Position numbers and translations under genes: made by a program
Assembly: GCF_900109115.1 (NCBI RefSeq)
Contig: NZ_FNYV01000013.1
Location: 62,001 to 126,000 of the forward strand
From: Micromonospora phaseoli
GTDB taxonomy: Bacteria > Actinomycetota > Actinomycetes > Mycobacteriales > Micromonosporaceae
Direction: 5' to 3'
DNA: 64,000 nt
The notes under the pieces: generated by a model
What the model saw: only the letters and a program-made list of their open reading frames with translations
Told to the model about the DNA's origin: nothing
Database searches by the model: none
Part shown: piece by piece, positions 16,312-25,564 of the stretch
Layout of the letters: each line of letters opens with the position of its first letter
Numbering within the stretch: the stretch's first letter is position 1

Positions 16312-18756
16312 ATGCGGAAACGTGACCACAACGTACTGACCAACGCCGCATCGCTGCTCATCTGTGGGCTGCTGGCCGGCGTGGTGGTCGCCGCCGCGGC
16401 CTTCCCTGCGGTGGCGATGTCAGGCCTGGCCGCGAAGGCCGGCGCGGAGACCTTCGGCGCCCTGCCGAAGGAGCTGACGGTGTCCCGCGCACCTCAGATC
16501 AGCTATCTGCTCGCGTCCGACGGCAAGACACCACTGGCCACCATGTACGACGAGAACCGGCGCGACGTGAAGTTCGACGACATCTCGGAGAACATGCGCA
16601 ACGCGATCATCGCCGCCGAGGACCACCACTTCTACAAGCACAACGGTGTCGACCTCAACGGCGTGGCCCGGGCCTTCGTCAACAACAGCGCCGCCGGCAA
16701 CGACCGGCAGGGCGCCTCGACGCTGACCATGCAGTACGTCCGGATGGGCATCGCGTACTCGGCGACCCACCCGGCCGACGTGCTCGCCGCGACCGAGGAC
16801 ACCAGCGCCCGCAAGCTGCGCGAGATGAACTACGCGCTGCAGATCGAGAAGACGCTCAGCAAGGACCAGATCCTGGAGAGCTACCTCAATCTCGCCGCCT
16901 TCGGCAACGGCGCCTACGGCGTCTACGCCGCCAGCCAGGTCTACTTCAACAAGCCGCCCAAGGACCTGAAGATCGAAGAGGCCGCCCTGCTCGCCGGTCT
17001 GGTCAAGGCGCCAACCTCGTTCGACCCGACCACCAAGACCGGCTACCAGCAGGCGGTCCCCCGACGGAACTACGTCATCGACCACATGGTCACGATCGGG
17101 GCGATCACCAAGGAGCAGGCCGAGAAGGCCAAGGCCGTCAAGCTGGTGGTCAAGGGCAAGCGGGCGCCGAACGGCTGCGTCGCCGCCAACAAGAACGCCT
17201 GGGGCTTCTTCTGCGACTACTTCTACCGCTGGTGGATGTCGCAGGCGACGTTCGGCTCGACCTCGTACGACCGGGAGCGGCTGCTCAAGAGCGGCGGCTA
17301 CACGATCATCACGACGCTGGACAAGCAGGCCCAGAACGGCGCCGACAAGGCCGTCCGGGCCGCGAAGCCGGTGGACTCCAAGGAGGCCGCGATGATCGCG
17401 GTCGTCGAGCCGGGCACCGGCCGGGTGCGGGCGTTGTCGGTCAACCGGAACTTCAAGCTCGACAACCCGGACAAGCCCAAGAACAAGCCGCACAGCGACC
17501 CGGTCCAGCGGGACAAGGGCAAGCGCGGCAACTATCCGAACACGGTCAACCCGCTGCTGACCGGCGGTGACGGGATCACCGGCTACCAGGCCGGCTCGGT
17601 CTTCAAGATGTACACGATCGTGGCCGCGCTGGAGAAGGGCATCCCGCTCAGCTACACCTTCAACGCGCCGCAGCAGTTCAAGTCCGAGTACATCATCGAC
17701 CGGGGCAACCCTGCCGCCTGCGACGGGACGCACTTCTACTGCCCGACCAACTCGGGCCTCAAGGCCGGCGGCGTACAGAACATGTGGAGCGCCTTCTCCG
17801 CCTCGATCAACACCTACTTCGTGCCGCTGCAGCAGCAGGTCGGCGCGGAGAACGTGGTCGACGTGGCCAAGCGCCTCGGCATCCAGTTCCGGCAGAGCGA
17901 GGACGCGAAGTTCGCCAACAACAAGGAGGCCGCGCACCAGTGGGGCGCGTTCACCCTGGGCGTCTCGCAGGTCACCCCGCTGGAGCTGGCCAACTCGTAC
18001 GCCACCCTGGCCGCCGACGGCAAGTACTGCGAGCCGATCCCGGTGCAGGAGATCCGCGACCTGGACGGCAACAAGCTGGACGTGGCCAACCCGCGTTGCG
18101 AGAAGCGGTTCAGCACCGAGGTCGCCCGGGCGGCGGTGGACGCCGCCCGCTGCCCGGTCGGTGACAACTCCTCCACCAGCAAGTGCGGCGGCAGCCGCAC
18201 CGCCGCACAGACCAAGTACATCGTCGACGCACCGGTGGCCGGCAAGTCCGGCACCACCGACTCGGAGAAGACCGCCGCGCTGGTCGCCATGACCAAGCAG
18301 TACGCGGTGGCCGGCATCATGGCCGACCCGGACTGGCCGCAGACCAACGTCAAGATGAAGCACAACCGGCCCGACGGCATCAACCCGCCGGTCTGGAACA
18401 CGCTGCGCGACGCCATGAAGGGCAAGAAGCGCATCAACTTCGACGCGCCCGGCCAGAAGATCTCCCTGGGTGACCAGCGCAGCATCCCCGGCGTCCGGTG
18501 CGTCTCCGTCGAGCAGGCCAAGTCGCGCATCTCCGGTGCCGGCTTCGAGCCGATCGTCTCCAGCAACCGGGTCACCTCGGACTGCCCGGCGGGCACCGCC
18601 GCCGGCACCAGCCCCAGCGGTCGCACCATCAAGGGCGGCATCGTGACGATCCAGCTCAGCGCTGGCAACGGCAGCAGCGGTCGGCCGGGCAACGGCCCGT
18701 CGTCCGGTCCGCCCAGCAGCCCCGGTCGGCCGCCGGACGACCGTCCCGGCGGCTGA
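16312..18756 (+). CDS. ponA2: Bifunctional class A penicillin-binding protein PonA2 with PASTA domain
   Basis: An 814-residue protein, close to the roughly 810 residues of mycobacterial PonA2. A short basic tail and one membrane helix (ASLLICGLLAGVVVAAAAF) precede the glycosyltransferase domain, with catalytic Glu103 in IIAAEDHHFYKHNGVD, QGASTLTMQYVR and LESYLNLAAFGNGAYG. The transpeptidase domain has the active Ser in AGSVFK, SIN and the KSGTT motif in VAGKSGTTDS. A single PASTA domain (VRCVSVEQAKSRISGAGFEP) and a Gly/Ser/Pro tail end the protein. It polymerises and crosslinks peptidoglycan outside the membrane. The start at 16312 follows GAGGTGACCTGG; upstream in-frame ATG codons (16249, 16066) are less likely. 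Confidence 0.93.
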   Translation: MRKRDHNVLTNAASLLICGLLAGVVVAAAAFPAVAMSGLAAKAGAETFGALPKELTVSRAPQISYLLASDGKTPLATMYDENRRDVKFDDISENMRNAIIAAEDHHFYKHNGVDLNGVARAFVNNSAAGNDRQGASTLTMQYVRMGIAYSATHPADVLAATEDTSARKLREMNYALQIEKTLSKDQILESYLNLAAFGNGAYGVYAASQVYFNKPPKDLKIEEAALLAGLVKAPTSFDPTTKTGYQQAVPRRNYVIDHMVTIGAITKEQAEKAKAVKLVVKGKRAPNGCVAANKNAWGFFCDYFYRWWMSQATFGSTSYDRERLLKSGGYTIITTLDKQAQNGADKAVRAAKPVDSKEAAMIAVVEPGTGRVRALSVNRNFKLDNPDKPKNKPHSDPVQRDKGKRGNYPNTVNPLLTGGDGITGYQAGSVFKMYTIVAALEKGIPLSYTFNAPQQFKSEYIIDRGNPAACDGTHFYCPTNSGLKAGGVQNMWSAFSASINTYFVPLQQQVGAENVVDVAKRLGIQFRQSEDAKFANNKEAAHQWGAFTLGVSQVTPLELANSYATLAADGKYCEPIPVQEIRDLDGNKLDVANPRCEKRFSTEVARAAVDAARCPVGDNSSTSKCGGSRTAAQTKYIVDAPVAGKSGTTDSEKTAALVAMTKQYAVAGIMADPDWPQTNVKMKHNRPDGINPPVWNTLRDAMKGKKRINFDAPGQKISLGDQRSIPGVRCVSVEQAKSRISGAGFEPIVSSNRVTSDCPAGTAAGTSPSGRTIKGGIVTIQLSAGNGSSGRPGNGPSSGPPSSPGRPPDDRPGG

Positions 18757-18776
18757 TCGCCACGAGTCCGACACGA

Positions 18777-18816
18777 ACGAACGGGCGGGCACCCCACCGG
18801 GTGCCCGCCCGTTCGT
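18777..18816 (+). terminator. Strong stem-loop terminator after ponA2
   Basis: A perfect 18-bp stem (18777-18794 with 18799-18816, core GGGCGGGCACCC) with loop CACC lies 20 bp after the ponA2 stop. It has no T-run, as is common for actinobacterial terminators, and could work in both directions. Confidence 0.8.
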
Positions 18817-18954
18817 CTGTCAGCAATGGCCGATCCTCGGCGGCGGCCGCGTCGAACGGGCGCGCTCCCCGGGTCCGGGAGCGAGCCGGGCCAGGCCGCC
18901 GACGAGCAACGGCCATCCGGAGTTCGTGCTGGTGGTCTCGTGCCGTCCCAGCCG

Positions 18955-19410
18955 TCAGAGGCCGAGCTGACGGCGTACCTCGGCGGCCACCCGGCCGCCC
19001 TCGGCCTGACCGGCCGCCGCAGCCTGGGCCGCCTTCATCGCCGGGCCCATCTGGGCCTTGCCGGTGAAGCCGCCGGCGGCGAGCGCCCCCGCCACCAGCT
19101 CGGTCAGCTCGGCGTCGGAGAGCTGCTTCGGCAGGTAGCGGTTCAGCACCTCACCCTCGGCGGTCTCCTTGGCGGCCTGCTCGGCGCGGCCCGCGTCGGC
19201 GAACGCGGTGGCGGCCTCGCGGCGCTTCTTGGCCTCCTTGGTCAGCACGGTCAGCACCTCTTCGTCGCTGAGCTCGCGCTTGGCCTTACCGGAGACCTCG
19301 GCCGTGCCGATGGCGGCCAGGGCCATCCGCAGGGTGGAGGTGGTCAGCTCGTCGCGGGCCTTCAGGGCGGCGCGCATGTCGACGGTGAGGCGGTCCTTCA
19401 GCGTGCTCAT
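18955..19410 (-). CDS. GatB/YqeY-domain protein
   Basis: A 151-residue protein of the YqeY family, the stand-alone form of the C-terminal tRNA-binding domain of GatB: LKDRLTVDMRAALKARDE, TLRMALAAIGTAEV, ELSDEEVLTVLTKEAKKRRE, LNRYLPKQLSDAELTELV and the Ala/Gln-rich end. It probably binds RNA or tRNA; its exact role is unknown. Mycobacteria have the same protein (Rv3688c) in this block. It starts 25 bp from the divergent phosphoesterase start codon, so the two promoters must overlap or the messages must be leaderless. Confidence 0.9.
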   Translation of the reverse strand: MSTLKDRLTVDMRAALKARDELTTSTLRMALAAIGTAEVSGKAKRELSDEEVLTVLTKEAKKRREAATAFADAGRAEQAAKETAEGEVLNRYLPKQLSDAELTELVAGALAAGGFTGKAQMGPAMKAAQAAAAGQAEGGRVAAEVRRQLGL

Positions 19411-19435
19411 GGACGGTCAAACTACCCTGATCGGC

Positions 19436-20329
19436 ATGCGAAAGCGCACACTATTCCGGCTCGCGACCGCAACCGTGGCGACGGGCGCCGCCGCCCTGGC
19501 GTACGCGTCGCTCATCGAGCGCAACATGTTCACCCTCCGCCGCTTCGACGTGCCGGTGCTGCCGACCGGCACCGAGCCGCTGCGCGTGCTGCACCTGTCG
19601 GACCTGCACATGACCCCCAACCAGGTACGCAAGCAGCAGTGGGTCGCCTCGCTGGCCGCCCTCGACCCCGACCTGGTCGTGGTGACCGGGGACAACATGG
19701 CGCACCCGGGGGCGGTGCCCGGTGTGCTCCGGGCGCTGCAACCGCTGCTCGACTACCCCGGGGCGTTCGTCTTCGGCTCCAACGACTACACCGGGCCGGT
19801 CTGGAAGAACCCGCTCAGCTACTTCCTGCCCGACCGGGAGTACACCGAGGGCGTCGAACTGCCCGCGGAGGAGCTGCGGGACATCCTCACCGGGGCCGGC
19901 TGGGCCGACCTGAACAACCGGCGGGTCACGGTAAAGGCCGGCGGCCGGGCGATCGACATGGCCGGCGTTGACGACCCGCACGTCGAGCGGGACGACTACG
20001 CCTCGGTCGCCGGCCCGATCTCGTCCGAGGCCGACCTCTCCATCGCGCTCACCCACTCCCCCGAGCCGGCGCTGCTCGACGAGATGGCCGCCGACGGCTT
20101 CGGCCTGCTGCTGGCCGGCCACACCCACGGCGGCCAGGTCTGCGTACCGGGGGTGGGTGCGCTGGTCACCAACTGTGGGCTGCCCAGGTCCATGGCGAAG
20201 GGCCTGCACCGCTGGCCCGGCTCGGACTCCTGGCTGCACGTCTCCGCCGGGCTCGGTACGCACCCGACCGCCCCCGTCCGCTTCGCCTGCCCGCCGGAGG
20301 CCAGCCTGCTCACCCTGATCCCCCGCTGA
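19436..20329 (+). CDS. Membrane-anchored metallophosphoesterase (calcineurin-like, Rv3683-like)
   Basis: A 297-residue protein. An N-terminal hydrophobic segment (LATATVATGAAALAYASL) anchors it. The metal site motifs are in order: LHLSDLHMT, VVTGDNMAHP, FGSNDYTG, ALTHSPEP and LLAGHTHGGQV. The YaeI/Rv3683 subfamily commonly follows ponA2, and this group is thought to act on envelope or lipid-linked phosphoesters; the substrate here is unknown. No ribosome site is seen before ATG 19436, which suggests a leaderless message, in line with the 25-bp gap to the divergent yqeY start. Confidence 0.88.
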   Translation: MRKRTLFRLATATVATGAAALAYASLIERNMFTLRRFDVPVLPTGTEPLRVLHLSDLHMTPNQVRKQQWVASLAALDPDLVVVTGDNMAHPGAVPGVLRALQPLLDYPGAFVFGSNDYTGPVWKNPLSYFLPDREYTEGVELPAEELRDILTGAGWADLNNRRVTVKAGGRAIDMAGVDDPHVERDDYASVAGPISSEADLSIALTHSPEPALLDEMAADGFGLLLAGHTHGGQVCVPGVGALVTNCGLPRSMAKGLHRWPGSDSWLHVSAGLGTHPTAPVRFACPPEASLLTLIPR

Positions 20330-20355
20330 CCCTGTTGATCAACGAGGTACCAAGT

Positions 20356-20383
20356 TTGACCGTCGGGACGGGTGGGCTACTAT
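20356..20383 (+). promoter_or_regulatory. Promoter of tRNA-Pro
   Basis: TTGACC (20356-20361) and TACTAT (20378-20383) are separated by 16 bp and lie 14 bp upstream of the mature tRNA 5' end. This is a good match to the housekeeping sigma consensus. Confidence 0.7.
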
Positions 20384-20397
20384 TTGTCGGCACGCCT

Positions 20398-20471
<74 letters not shown>

Positions 20472-20479
20472 CCGAGGGC

Positions 20480-20512
20480 AGAGGGCACATCCGATCGACG
20501 GATGTGCCCTCT
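20480..20512 (+). terminator. Terminator after tRNA-Pro
   Basis: A perfect 14-bp stem (AGAGGGCACATCCG at 20480-20493 with 20499-20512) with a five-base loop begins nine bases after the tRNA. It is followed by GGTGTTTC. Confidence 0.8.
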
Positions 20513-20760
20513 GGTGTTTCCGTACAACGCCATCCCACGGTCGGGCGTCGCTGGTCCGGGGCGTCCAACCGACCTGCTGCGCCGCCGCCGGGCCGAGGGC
20601 TGTCGAGTTGGCCCGGGTCGCCGCCGCCGTCGAGTTGGGGCGACGGGTCCGACGCGATCGGGCGGCATGAGAAGGCGATTGGGCGGTACGGATGGCGGTG
20701 GCTGCCCGGCTACGCCGCCGTGCGGTGCACGTCGGCACGTTGCGCGGTAGCCTCGGGTGG

Positions 20761-21096
20761 GTGCGGATCATCGCGTTCCTGGCCGTCACCATCATCGTGC
20801 TGACCGCGATCCTCCTGGTCGCCGTGGCCATGACGGCCGCGGCCAAACGCCGAAACCAGGTGTCGCAGATGTCCGCCCGCTGGGCGGTGCGTCACTACGC
20901 CATACCAGGGCGCGGGCACACCGTCGTCGGGGTCGCCCTGACCGACGCGGACGGCCGGATACACGGTGAGCACGTGGTCGCGCGCATCCAGGATGACGCT
21001 CAGGACTGGCAGCGCGACTTCATCGTGGCCCGGCAGGAGGCCGAGGAGCGGGCGTTCCACCTCAACATCGACCGCCCTCCGTCGATCGAGGGCTGA
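20761..21096 (+). CDS. Small single-pass membrane protein
   Basis: A 111-residue protein. One membrane helix (IIAFLAVTIIVLTAILLVAVAM) is followed by a basic stop-transfer stretch (AAAKRRNQ) and a soluble domain of about 75 residues (HTVVGVALTDADGRIHGEHV, RDFIVARQEAEERAFHLN). The family is not recognised. GTG 20761 starts directly at the helix and was preferred over an upstream in-frame start at 20692, which would add a basic tail without a ribosome site. It is followed by a palindrome and the subtilase gene. Confidence 0.55.
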   Translation: MRIIAFLAVTIIVLTAILLVAVAMTAAAKRRNQVSQMSARWAVRHYAIPGRGHTVVGVALTDADGRIHGEHVVARIQDDAQDWQRDFIVARQEAEERAFHLNIDRPPSIEG

Positions 21097-21110
21097 AGCC
21101 GGCCCGGCCT

Positions 21111-21124
21111 GACCAGGCCTGGTC
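21111..21124. other. Perfect 14-bp palindrome upstream of the protease gene
   Basis: GACCAGGCCTGGTC reads the same on both strands. It lies 15 bp after one gene and 90 bp before the subtilase start. It could be an operator for the protease gene or part of a terminator; nothing distinguishes these. Confidence 0.4.
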
Positions 21125-21213
21125 GCACCAACCGTGCAACGGCACAGCACTCTTGCCGAAACAAAGGATCGAGACGCTAGCAGCGCTTCCTGTTGACCAA
21201 CCTGAGGAACGCT

Positions 21214-24200
21214 GTGCTGTTCACACATCTTTCCGGGCGGCGCCTGCTGGCGCTGCTCACCGCTTCCGTGGTGCTCGCCTCGTCGCCCGCCCCGGTTTCG
21301 GCCGCGCCCACCGACCCGCCGCACTCCTCCGTGGCGTCGATCGTGCCGCCTGCTTCCGAGTCCACGTTCACCGTCACGCTGATCACTGGTGAGAAGGTCA
21401 CCGCGGTTCGGACGGCCGACGGGGGGTTGAGCCCCGAGGTGCGGGATGCCGCCGGGCGGTTGACCGGATACACCTCGCACCGGAAGGAAGGGGACACCTA
21501 CGTCTACCCCCATGGGGCACTGCCGTACGTGTCCGCCGGGCTGCTCGACGAGCAGCTGTTCAACATCACCGAGTTGCTGGCGGACGGCTACGACGACGCG
21601 CACCGGGACCGGATTCCGCTGATCGTCACCTACGCCGACGGCGCGGCGGCCTCGCGTAGGACCGCGGCGCCCGAGGGTGCCCGCACCGTCCGGGCCCTGG
21701 ACAGCATCCAGGGCGCCGCGCTGGACGCGGACCGCTCGGGCGCGTTCTGGTCCTCGATCACCGCGGACGGGGGTGCGGCCGCCCGCTCCACGGGCGAGCG
21801 GCTCGCGCTCACCGGCGGTATCGCCAAGGTGTGGCTGGACGGCAGGGTCGAGGCCACGCTCGCCGACAGCACCGCGCAGATCGGCGCGCCCGAGGTGTGG
21901 GAGTCCGGAAATACCGGCGAGGGTGTCGACGTCGCCGTCCTGGACACCGGCATCGACGCCGACCACCCCGACTTCGCCGGCCAACTGGCCGCCGCCGAGT
22001 CCTTCGTACCCGGTGAGACGGTGAACGACGGCTACGGACACGGCACGCATGTCGCTTCCACCATCGCCGGCACCGGAGCCGCCTCGGAGGGCAGGGAGAA
22101 GGGTGTCGCCCCGGGCGTGCGGCTGCACGTCGGCAAGGTCCTCGCCGACGACAACTTCGGCCAGGAGTCATGGATCATCAGCGGCATGGAGTGGGCGGTC
22201 CGTGACCGGCAGGCCAAGATCGTCAACATGAGCCTCGGCGGGGATCCCACCGACGGCACCGACCCGATGAGCGTGGCCGTCAACGAGCTCAGCGAAGAGA
22301 CCGGCGCCCTGTTCGTCATCGCGGCTGGAAACAGCGGTCCCGGTTCCTACACGGTCGGCTCTCCGGGCGCCGCCGACGCCGCGCTGACCGTCGGCGCCGT
22401 GGACGGCGACGACCACCTCGCCTACTTCTCCAGCCAAGGTCCGCGCCTCGGTGACCGGGCCATCAAGCCCGACCTCACCGCACCCGGCGTCGGTATCCTG
22501 GCCGCCCGCTCGCAGTACTCCCAGGGCGAGGGCTGGTACCGGCTCGGTGACGGAACCTCGATGGCCGCCCCGCACGTCGCGGGCGCGGCCGCGCTGCTGG
22601 CCGCCCAGCACCCCGACTTCACCGGGCAGCAGCTCAAGGAAGCCCTGGTGAGCACCGCCAAGTCGACCCCTGAGATCAGCCCGTTCCAGGGCGGCAACGG
22701 CCGCCTGGACATCGCCGCGACCACGGCCGCGACTCTGTTCGCCACCGTCAACGCCGACTTCGGCTACCCGCAGTGGCCGACTGCGCCCGAAGGCACCGTC
22801 GGACGAGAGGTCCGCTTCACCAACATCGCCGACAGCGCGGTCACCCTCGACCTCGCCACCGCGATGGACGGCGGCCCCGCTGACCTGGTCGTCCCGTCGG
22901 CCCCGCAGGTCACCGTTCCGGCGCACGGCAGTGCGACGGTGACCCTGACCACGAACTTCGACCGGGTGCCGGCCGACCGTCTGAACTCGGGTTTCCTGAC
23001 CGCGACCGACGCCGCCGGCAAGGTCCGCGCCCGCACCTCGATCGCCGTCGGCAAGGAGGGGGTACGCCACAAGCTGACCTTGAAGGCCAGGGACCGTAGC
23101 GGCCGGCCGATCCGCGGCGACCTGGTCGTGCTGGACAAGGACGGCGCCGCGTTGCCGGCGTCGCAGATCGACGAGACCGGCACCCTGGACCTGCGGCTGC
23201 CCTCGGGCACGTACTCGGCGTGGCTGAGCACCGACGTCGAGGGCGTCAACGGGCCACACTCGCGGGGATTCGCGCTGCTCCCGATACCCGAGATCACGCT
23301 CGACCAGGACCGCACGGTCGTCTTCGACGCCACCAGAGCCCGCCGGGCCACCGTGACCACTCCGCAGCCCTCCACCCCGGACGGTTCCCGCTTCGAACTG
23401 TTCCGCGAACTCGGGGGCAACCCCTGGGTCTCCGCGTGGTACGCGGGCGCCGAGTACGACAGCGTCTGGATCCTGCCCAGCGACCGGAAGGTGACGACGG
23501 GTGCCTTCTCCGTCGGCGCCCGCTGGCGCACGACCCAGCCCGCGCTGACGGTCTCGGCCGGCGGCCGCGCCTACGACGACCTGAGAGTGCAGCGCGCCAA
23601 GACCCCCCTTCCGCGCGACAAGCTCCACCTCGACACGGTCTTCGCCAACGCTGGCGACAGCGCCGGGTACGCCTCGGTGAACGCCCGGGGCAAGGCCGTC
23701 GTCGTACGCCGCAGCGACACCGTGTCACTGGAGGAGCAGGCCGCCGCGGCCGCGTCCGCCGGAGCCCGCCTCCTGCTCGTGGTCAACGACGGCATCGGGC
23801 GGCTCAGCCCATGGCCCGCCTCGTGGTGGGATCCGCGTGACCCTCCGCCGGTGACCGTGGCCACCCTCACCCGTGACGAGGGCGAGCGGTTGATCGCCCG
23901 CCTCGGGCACGAGCGACGGGTCCGGCTCGACATCACCTCCCAGCCGGAAACCGAGTACATCTACGACCTGGTCCACGACTACGTCGGCGCCGTGCCGACC
24001 GACCTCACCCACCGGATCGCCCAGCGCGACCTGGCCCGGGTCGACATGTCCTTCCGCAACTGGCGCCCGGCCCGGGCGCTCGAAACGCGCGCCGACCTGA
24101 CCCCGTCGGGAGCGTCGAGCACCCTCGACTTCGTCGCGGTCCCGGCGCGAGGCGAGCGCACCGACTGGGTCACCGCCGGGGAGCAGTGGACCACCGAGGT

Positions 24201-24948
24201 AACCATCCCCGGCGAACAGGGCCAGCGGACGGCCCCCACCGCCTACCGGGCCGGCCCGGCGCACGAGGAACGCTGGTTCGGCCCCGTGCAACGGCCCCGC
24301 CTGCTGGACAACCACAGCGTCTTCCGCGAGGACGGCGGCCTCTCCGCCTTCATCCCCGGCTGGGGCGACTCGGGCACCGCCCACCGGGGCGACACCTACG
24401 ACAACTACGCCGCCGAAAACACCCTGCGCCTCTACCAGGGCGATACGCTCCTCCGGGAAACCGACCGGTACCAGCGCATGCTCTCCGTAGGTCTGGTGAA
24501 CCCACAGCCGCTGCCGTACCGCCTGGTGTCGGAGAACAAGCGCGACACCTGGGCCGGACCATATTCCACCGCCACCCTGACCGAATGGGGCTTCACCTCC
24601 GGCGCGGTCAGCCCGGGCGGGGTGTGGAACCCGTCGCTGATCCAGCTCGACTACGCCGTGGACACCGACATCGACGGGAAGACGAGACGCAACGCCCACC
24701 TCACCGTCACCGCACTGCATCTGCCGATGGCGGCCGAGGCTGCCCCCATCCGCACGGTGACCCTCGATCTGTCCTACGACGACGGCGTCACCTGGCACGA
24801 CGCCAAGCTCCGCCGCAGCGGCGACGGCTGGCGCACCCGCCTGGACGCACCACGCAGCGCCGGGTTCGTCACCCTACGCGCCACCGCCCGCGACGCCCGG
24901 GGCAACAGCGTGGACCAGCGCATCACCCGGGCCTTCGGCCTGCGGTGA
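21214..24948 (+). CDS. Secreted S8 (subtilisin-family) serine protease, large multidomain
   Basis: A 1244-residue protein from GTG 21214 (GAGGAACGCT upstream; the in-frame TTG at 21193 is weaker). A Sec signal peptide (LLALLTASVVLASSPAPVSA) and a propeptide of about 190 residues precede the catalytic domain: Asp in VAVLDTGIDADHPDF, His in GHGTHVAST, Ser in GDGTSMAAPHVAGAAA, with the oxyanion Asn in IAAGNSGPGS. A C-terminal region of about 700 residues contains beta-rich domains, including a PA-like segment (AVVVRRSDTVSLEEQAAAAA). The design is that of large Streptomyces-type subtilases. It should be exported, self-processed and degrade extracellular proteins. Confidence 0.92.
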   Translation: MLFTHLSGRRLLALLTASVVLASSPAPVSAAPTDPPHSSVASIVPPASESTFTVTLITGEKVTAVRTADGGLSPEVRDAAGRLTGYTSHRKEGDTYVYPHGALPYVSAGLLDEQLFNITELLADGYDDAHRDRIPLIVTYADGAAASRRTAAPEGARTVRALDSIQGAALDADRSGAFWSSITADGGAAARSTGERLALTGGIAKVWLDGRVEATLADSTAQIGAPEVWESGNTGEGVDVAVLDTGIDADHPDFAGQLAAAESFVPGETVNDGYGHGTHVASTIAGTGAASEGREKGVAPGVRLHVGKVLADDNFGQESWIISGMEWAVRDRQAKIVNMSLGGDPTDGTDPMSVAVNELSEETGALFVIAAGNSGPGSYTVGSPGAADAALTVGAVDGDDHLAYFSSQGPRLGDRAIKPDLTAPGVGILAARSQYSQGEGWYRLGDGTSMAAPHVAGAAALLAAQHPDFTGQQLKEALVSTAKSTPEISPFQGGNGRLDIAATTAATLFATVNADFGYPQWPTAPEGTVGREVRFTNIADSAVTLDLATAMDGGPADLVVPSAPQVTVPAHGSATVTLTTNFDRVPADRLNSGFLTATDAAGKVRARTSIAVGKEGVRHKLTLKARDRSGRPIRGDLVVLDKDGAALPASQIDETGTLDLRLPSGTYSAWLSTDVEGVNGPHSRGFALLPIPEITLDQDRTVVFDATRARRATVTTPQPSTPDGSRFELFRELGGNPWVSAWYAGAEYDSVWILPSDRKVTTGAFSVGARWRTTQPALTVSAGGRAYDDLRVQRAKTPLPRDKLHLDTVFANAGDSAGYASVNARGKAVVVRRSDTVSLEEQAAAAASAGARLLLVVNDGIGRLSPWPASWWDPRDPPPVTVATLTRDEGERLIARLGHERRVRLDITSQPETEYIYDLVHDYVGAVPTDLTHRIAQRDLARVDMSFRNWRPARALETRADLTPSGASSTLDFVAVPARGERTDWVTAGEQWTTEVTIPGEQGQRTAPTAYRAGPAHEERWFGPVQRPRLLDNHSVFREDGGLSAFIPGWGDSGTAHRGDTYDNYAAENTLRLYQGDTLLRETDRYQRMLSVGLVNPQPLPYRLVSENKRDTWAGPYSTATLTEWGFTSGAVSPGGVWNPSLIQLDYAVDTDIDGKTRRNAHLTVTALHLPMAAEAAPIRTVTLDLSYDDGVTWHDAKLRRSGDGWRTRLDAPRSAGFVTLRATARDARGNSVDQRITRAFGLR

Positions 24949-24952
24949 TGGT

Positions 24953-24990
24953 CGGGGTGGGGCCCTCTCGTCGAAAGGAGCCCCACCCCG
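24953..24990 (+). terminator. Terminator after the subtilase gene
   Basis: A perfect 11-bp stem (CGGGGTGGGGC at 24953-24963 with 24980-24990) encloses a 16-base loop, four bases after the stop codon. The decayed phosphodiesterase fragment begins exactly at its right edge. Confidence 0.75.
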
Positions 24991-25104
24991 ATTCAGTGAT
25001 CCGGTGCAGCAACAGCGCGCCCGGTTCGCTGACCCAGCCGGTCTGCTCGTCGCCGCTCATCGTCAGCGTGCTCTGCCGCCAGGTGATGGTTGCGACAGTG
25101 AGCC
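24991..25104 (-). pseudogene. Fragment of a CpdA-like phosphodiesterase gene
   Basis: Read on the minus strand, this stretch translates as LTVA--TWRQSTLTMSGDEQ, then a WV-EP-ALLLH-ITE pattern. That is the C-terminal part of the intact phosphodiesterase at 26145-26924, whose matching bases are about 26208-26319. Most bases are identical, including an unbroken match from CTGCTCGTCG to GCCGCCAGGTG. Neither a start nor the metal-binding motifs remain, so it is a dead fragment from a duplication or from a related gene. Confidence 0.8.
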
Positions 25105-25105
25105 T

Positions 25106-25564
25106 TCAGCAGTTGGTGTAGCCCATGCCCTTCTTCGTCCAGACGCACTTGTCGATCTGCTTACCGCTGGCGTTGCGCAGGTAGGCGGTGTCGCCGGTGT
25201 TGTTCCAGATGTAGTTGCCCGACCCCCAGTAGCGGGTGGCGGCGGTGTTCTTGCCCGTGCCGGTGCGGATGATGACGCTCTTGCCCTTGGCGAGCTTGAA
25301 GTCCCCGGTGAACTTGTAGACGTGGTTGGCCTTGTCGCGCAGCGTCCAGTTCTTCAGGTTGATCGTCGTGGCACGCCGGTTGGTCAGCTTCACGTACTCC
25401 GCCTTGAGGCTGGAGTTCGAGCGGTTGTCCACACCCGGTGAGTCGTAGTAGACCTTCGTGATCTCGATGGCCGGGGTGGCGGCGTGCGCCGGAGCGGCGA
25501 CGGCGAACGAACCCCCCACCGCCACAGCGAGCGCGGCCACGAGCCCAGTAAGTCTTCTCGTCAT
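25106..25564 (-). CDS. Secreted lamin-tail-domain (LTD) protein
   Basis: A 152-residue protein with a signal peptide (MTRRLTGLVAALAVAVGGSF, cleavage near AHA-ATP). The remaining 120 residues form one lamin-tail domain: IEITKVYYDSPG, LKAEYVKLTNRRATTINLKN, WTLRDKANHVYKFTGDF, VIIRTGTGKN, and IWNNTGDTAYLRNASGKQID. Such single-domain secreted LTD proteins are common in Streptomyces and Micromonospora; their role is unknown, possibly binding wall polymers or DNA. Two cysteines near the end could form a disulfide. GGGGACAACAC precedes the ATG. It converges on the subtilase gene across the phosphodiesterase fragment. Confidence 0.85.
   Translation of the reverse strand: MTRRLTGLVAALAVAVGGSFAVAAPAHAATPAIEITKVYYDSPGVDNRSNSSLKAEYVKLTNRRATTINLKNWTLRDKANHVYKFTGDFKLAKGKSVIIRTGTGKNTAATRYWGSGNYIWNNTGDTAYLRNASGKQIDKCVWTKKGMGYTNC

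Noticed and set aside
16420..18792. 790-codon open frame opposite ponA2
   Set aside because: Antisense shadow; ponA2 on the plus strand has all catalytic motifs in order.
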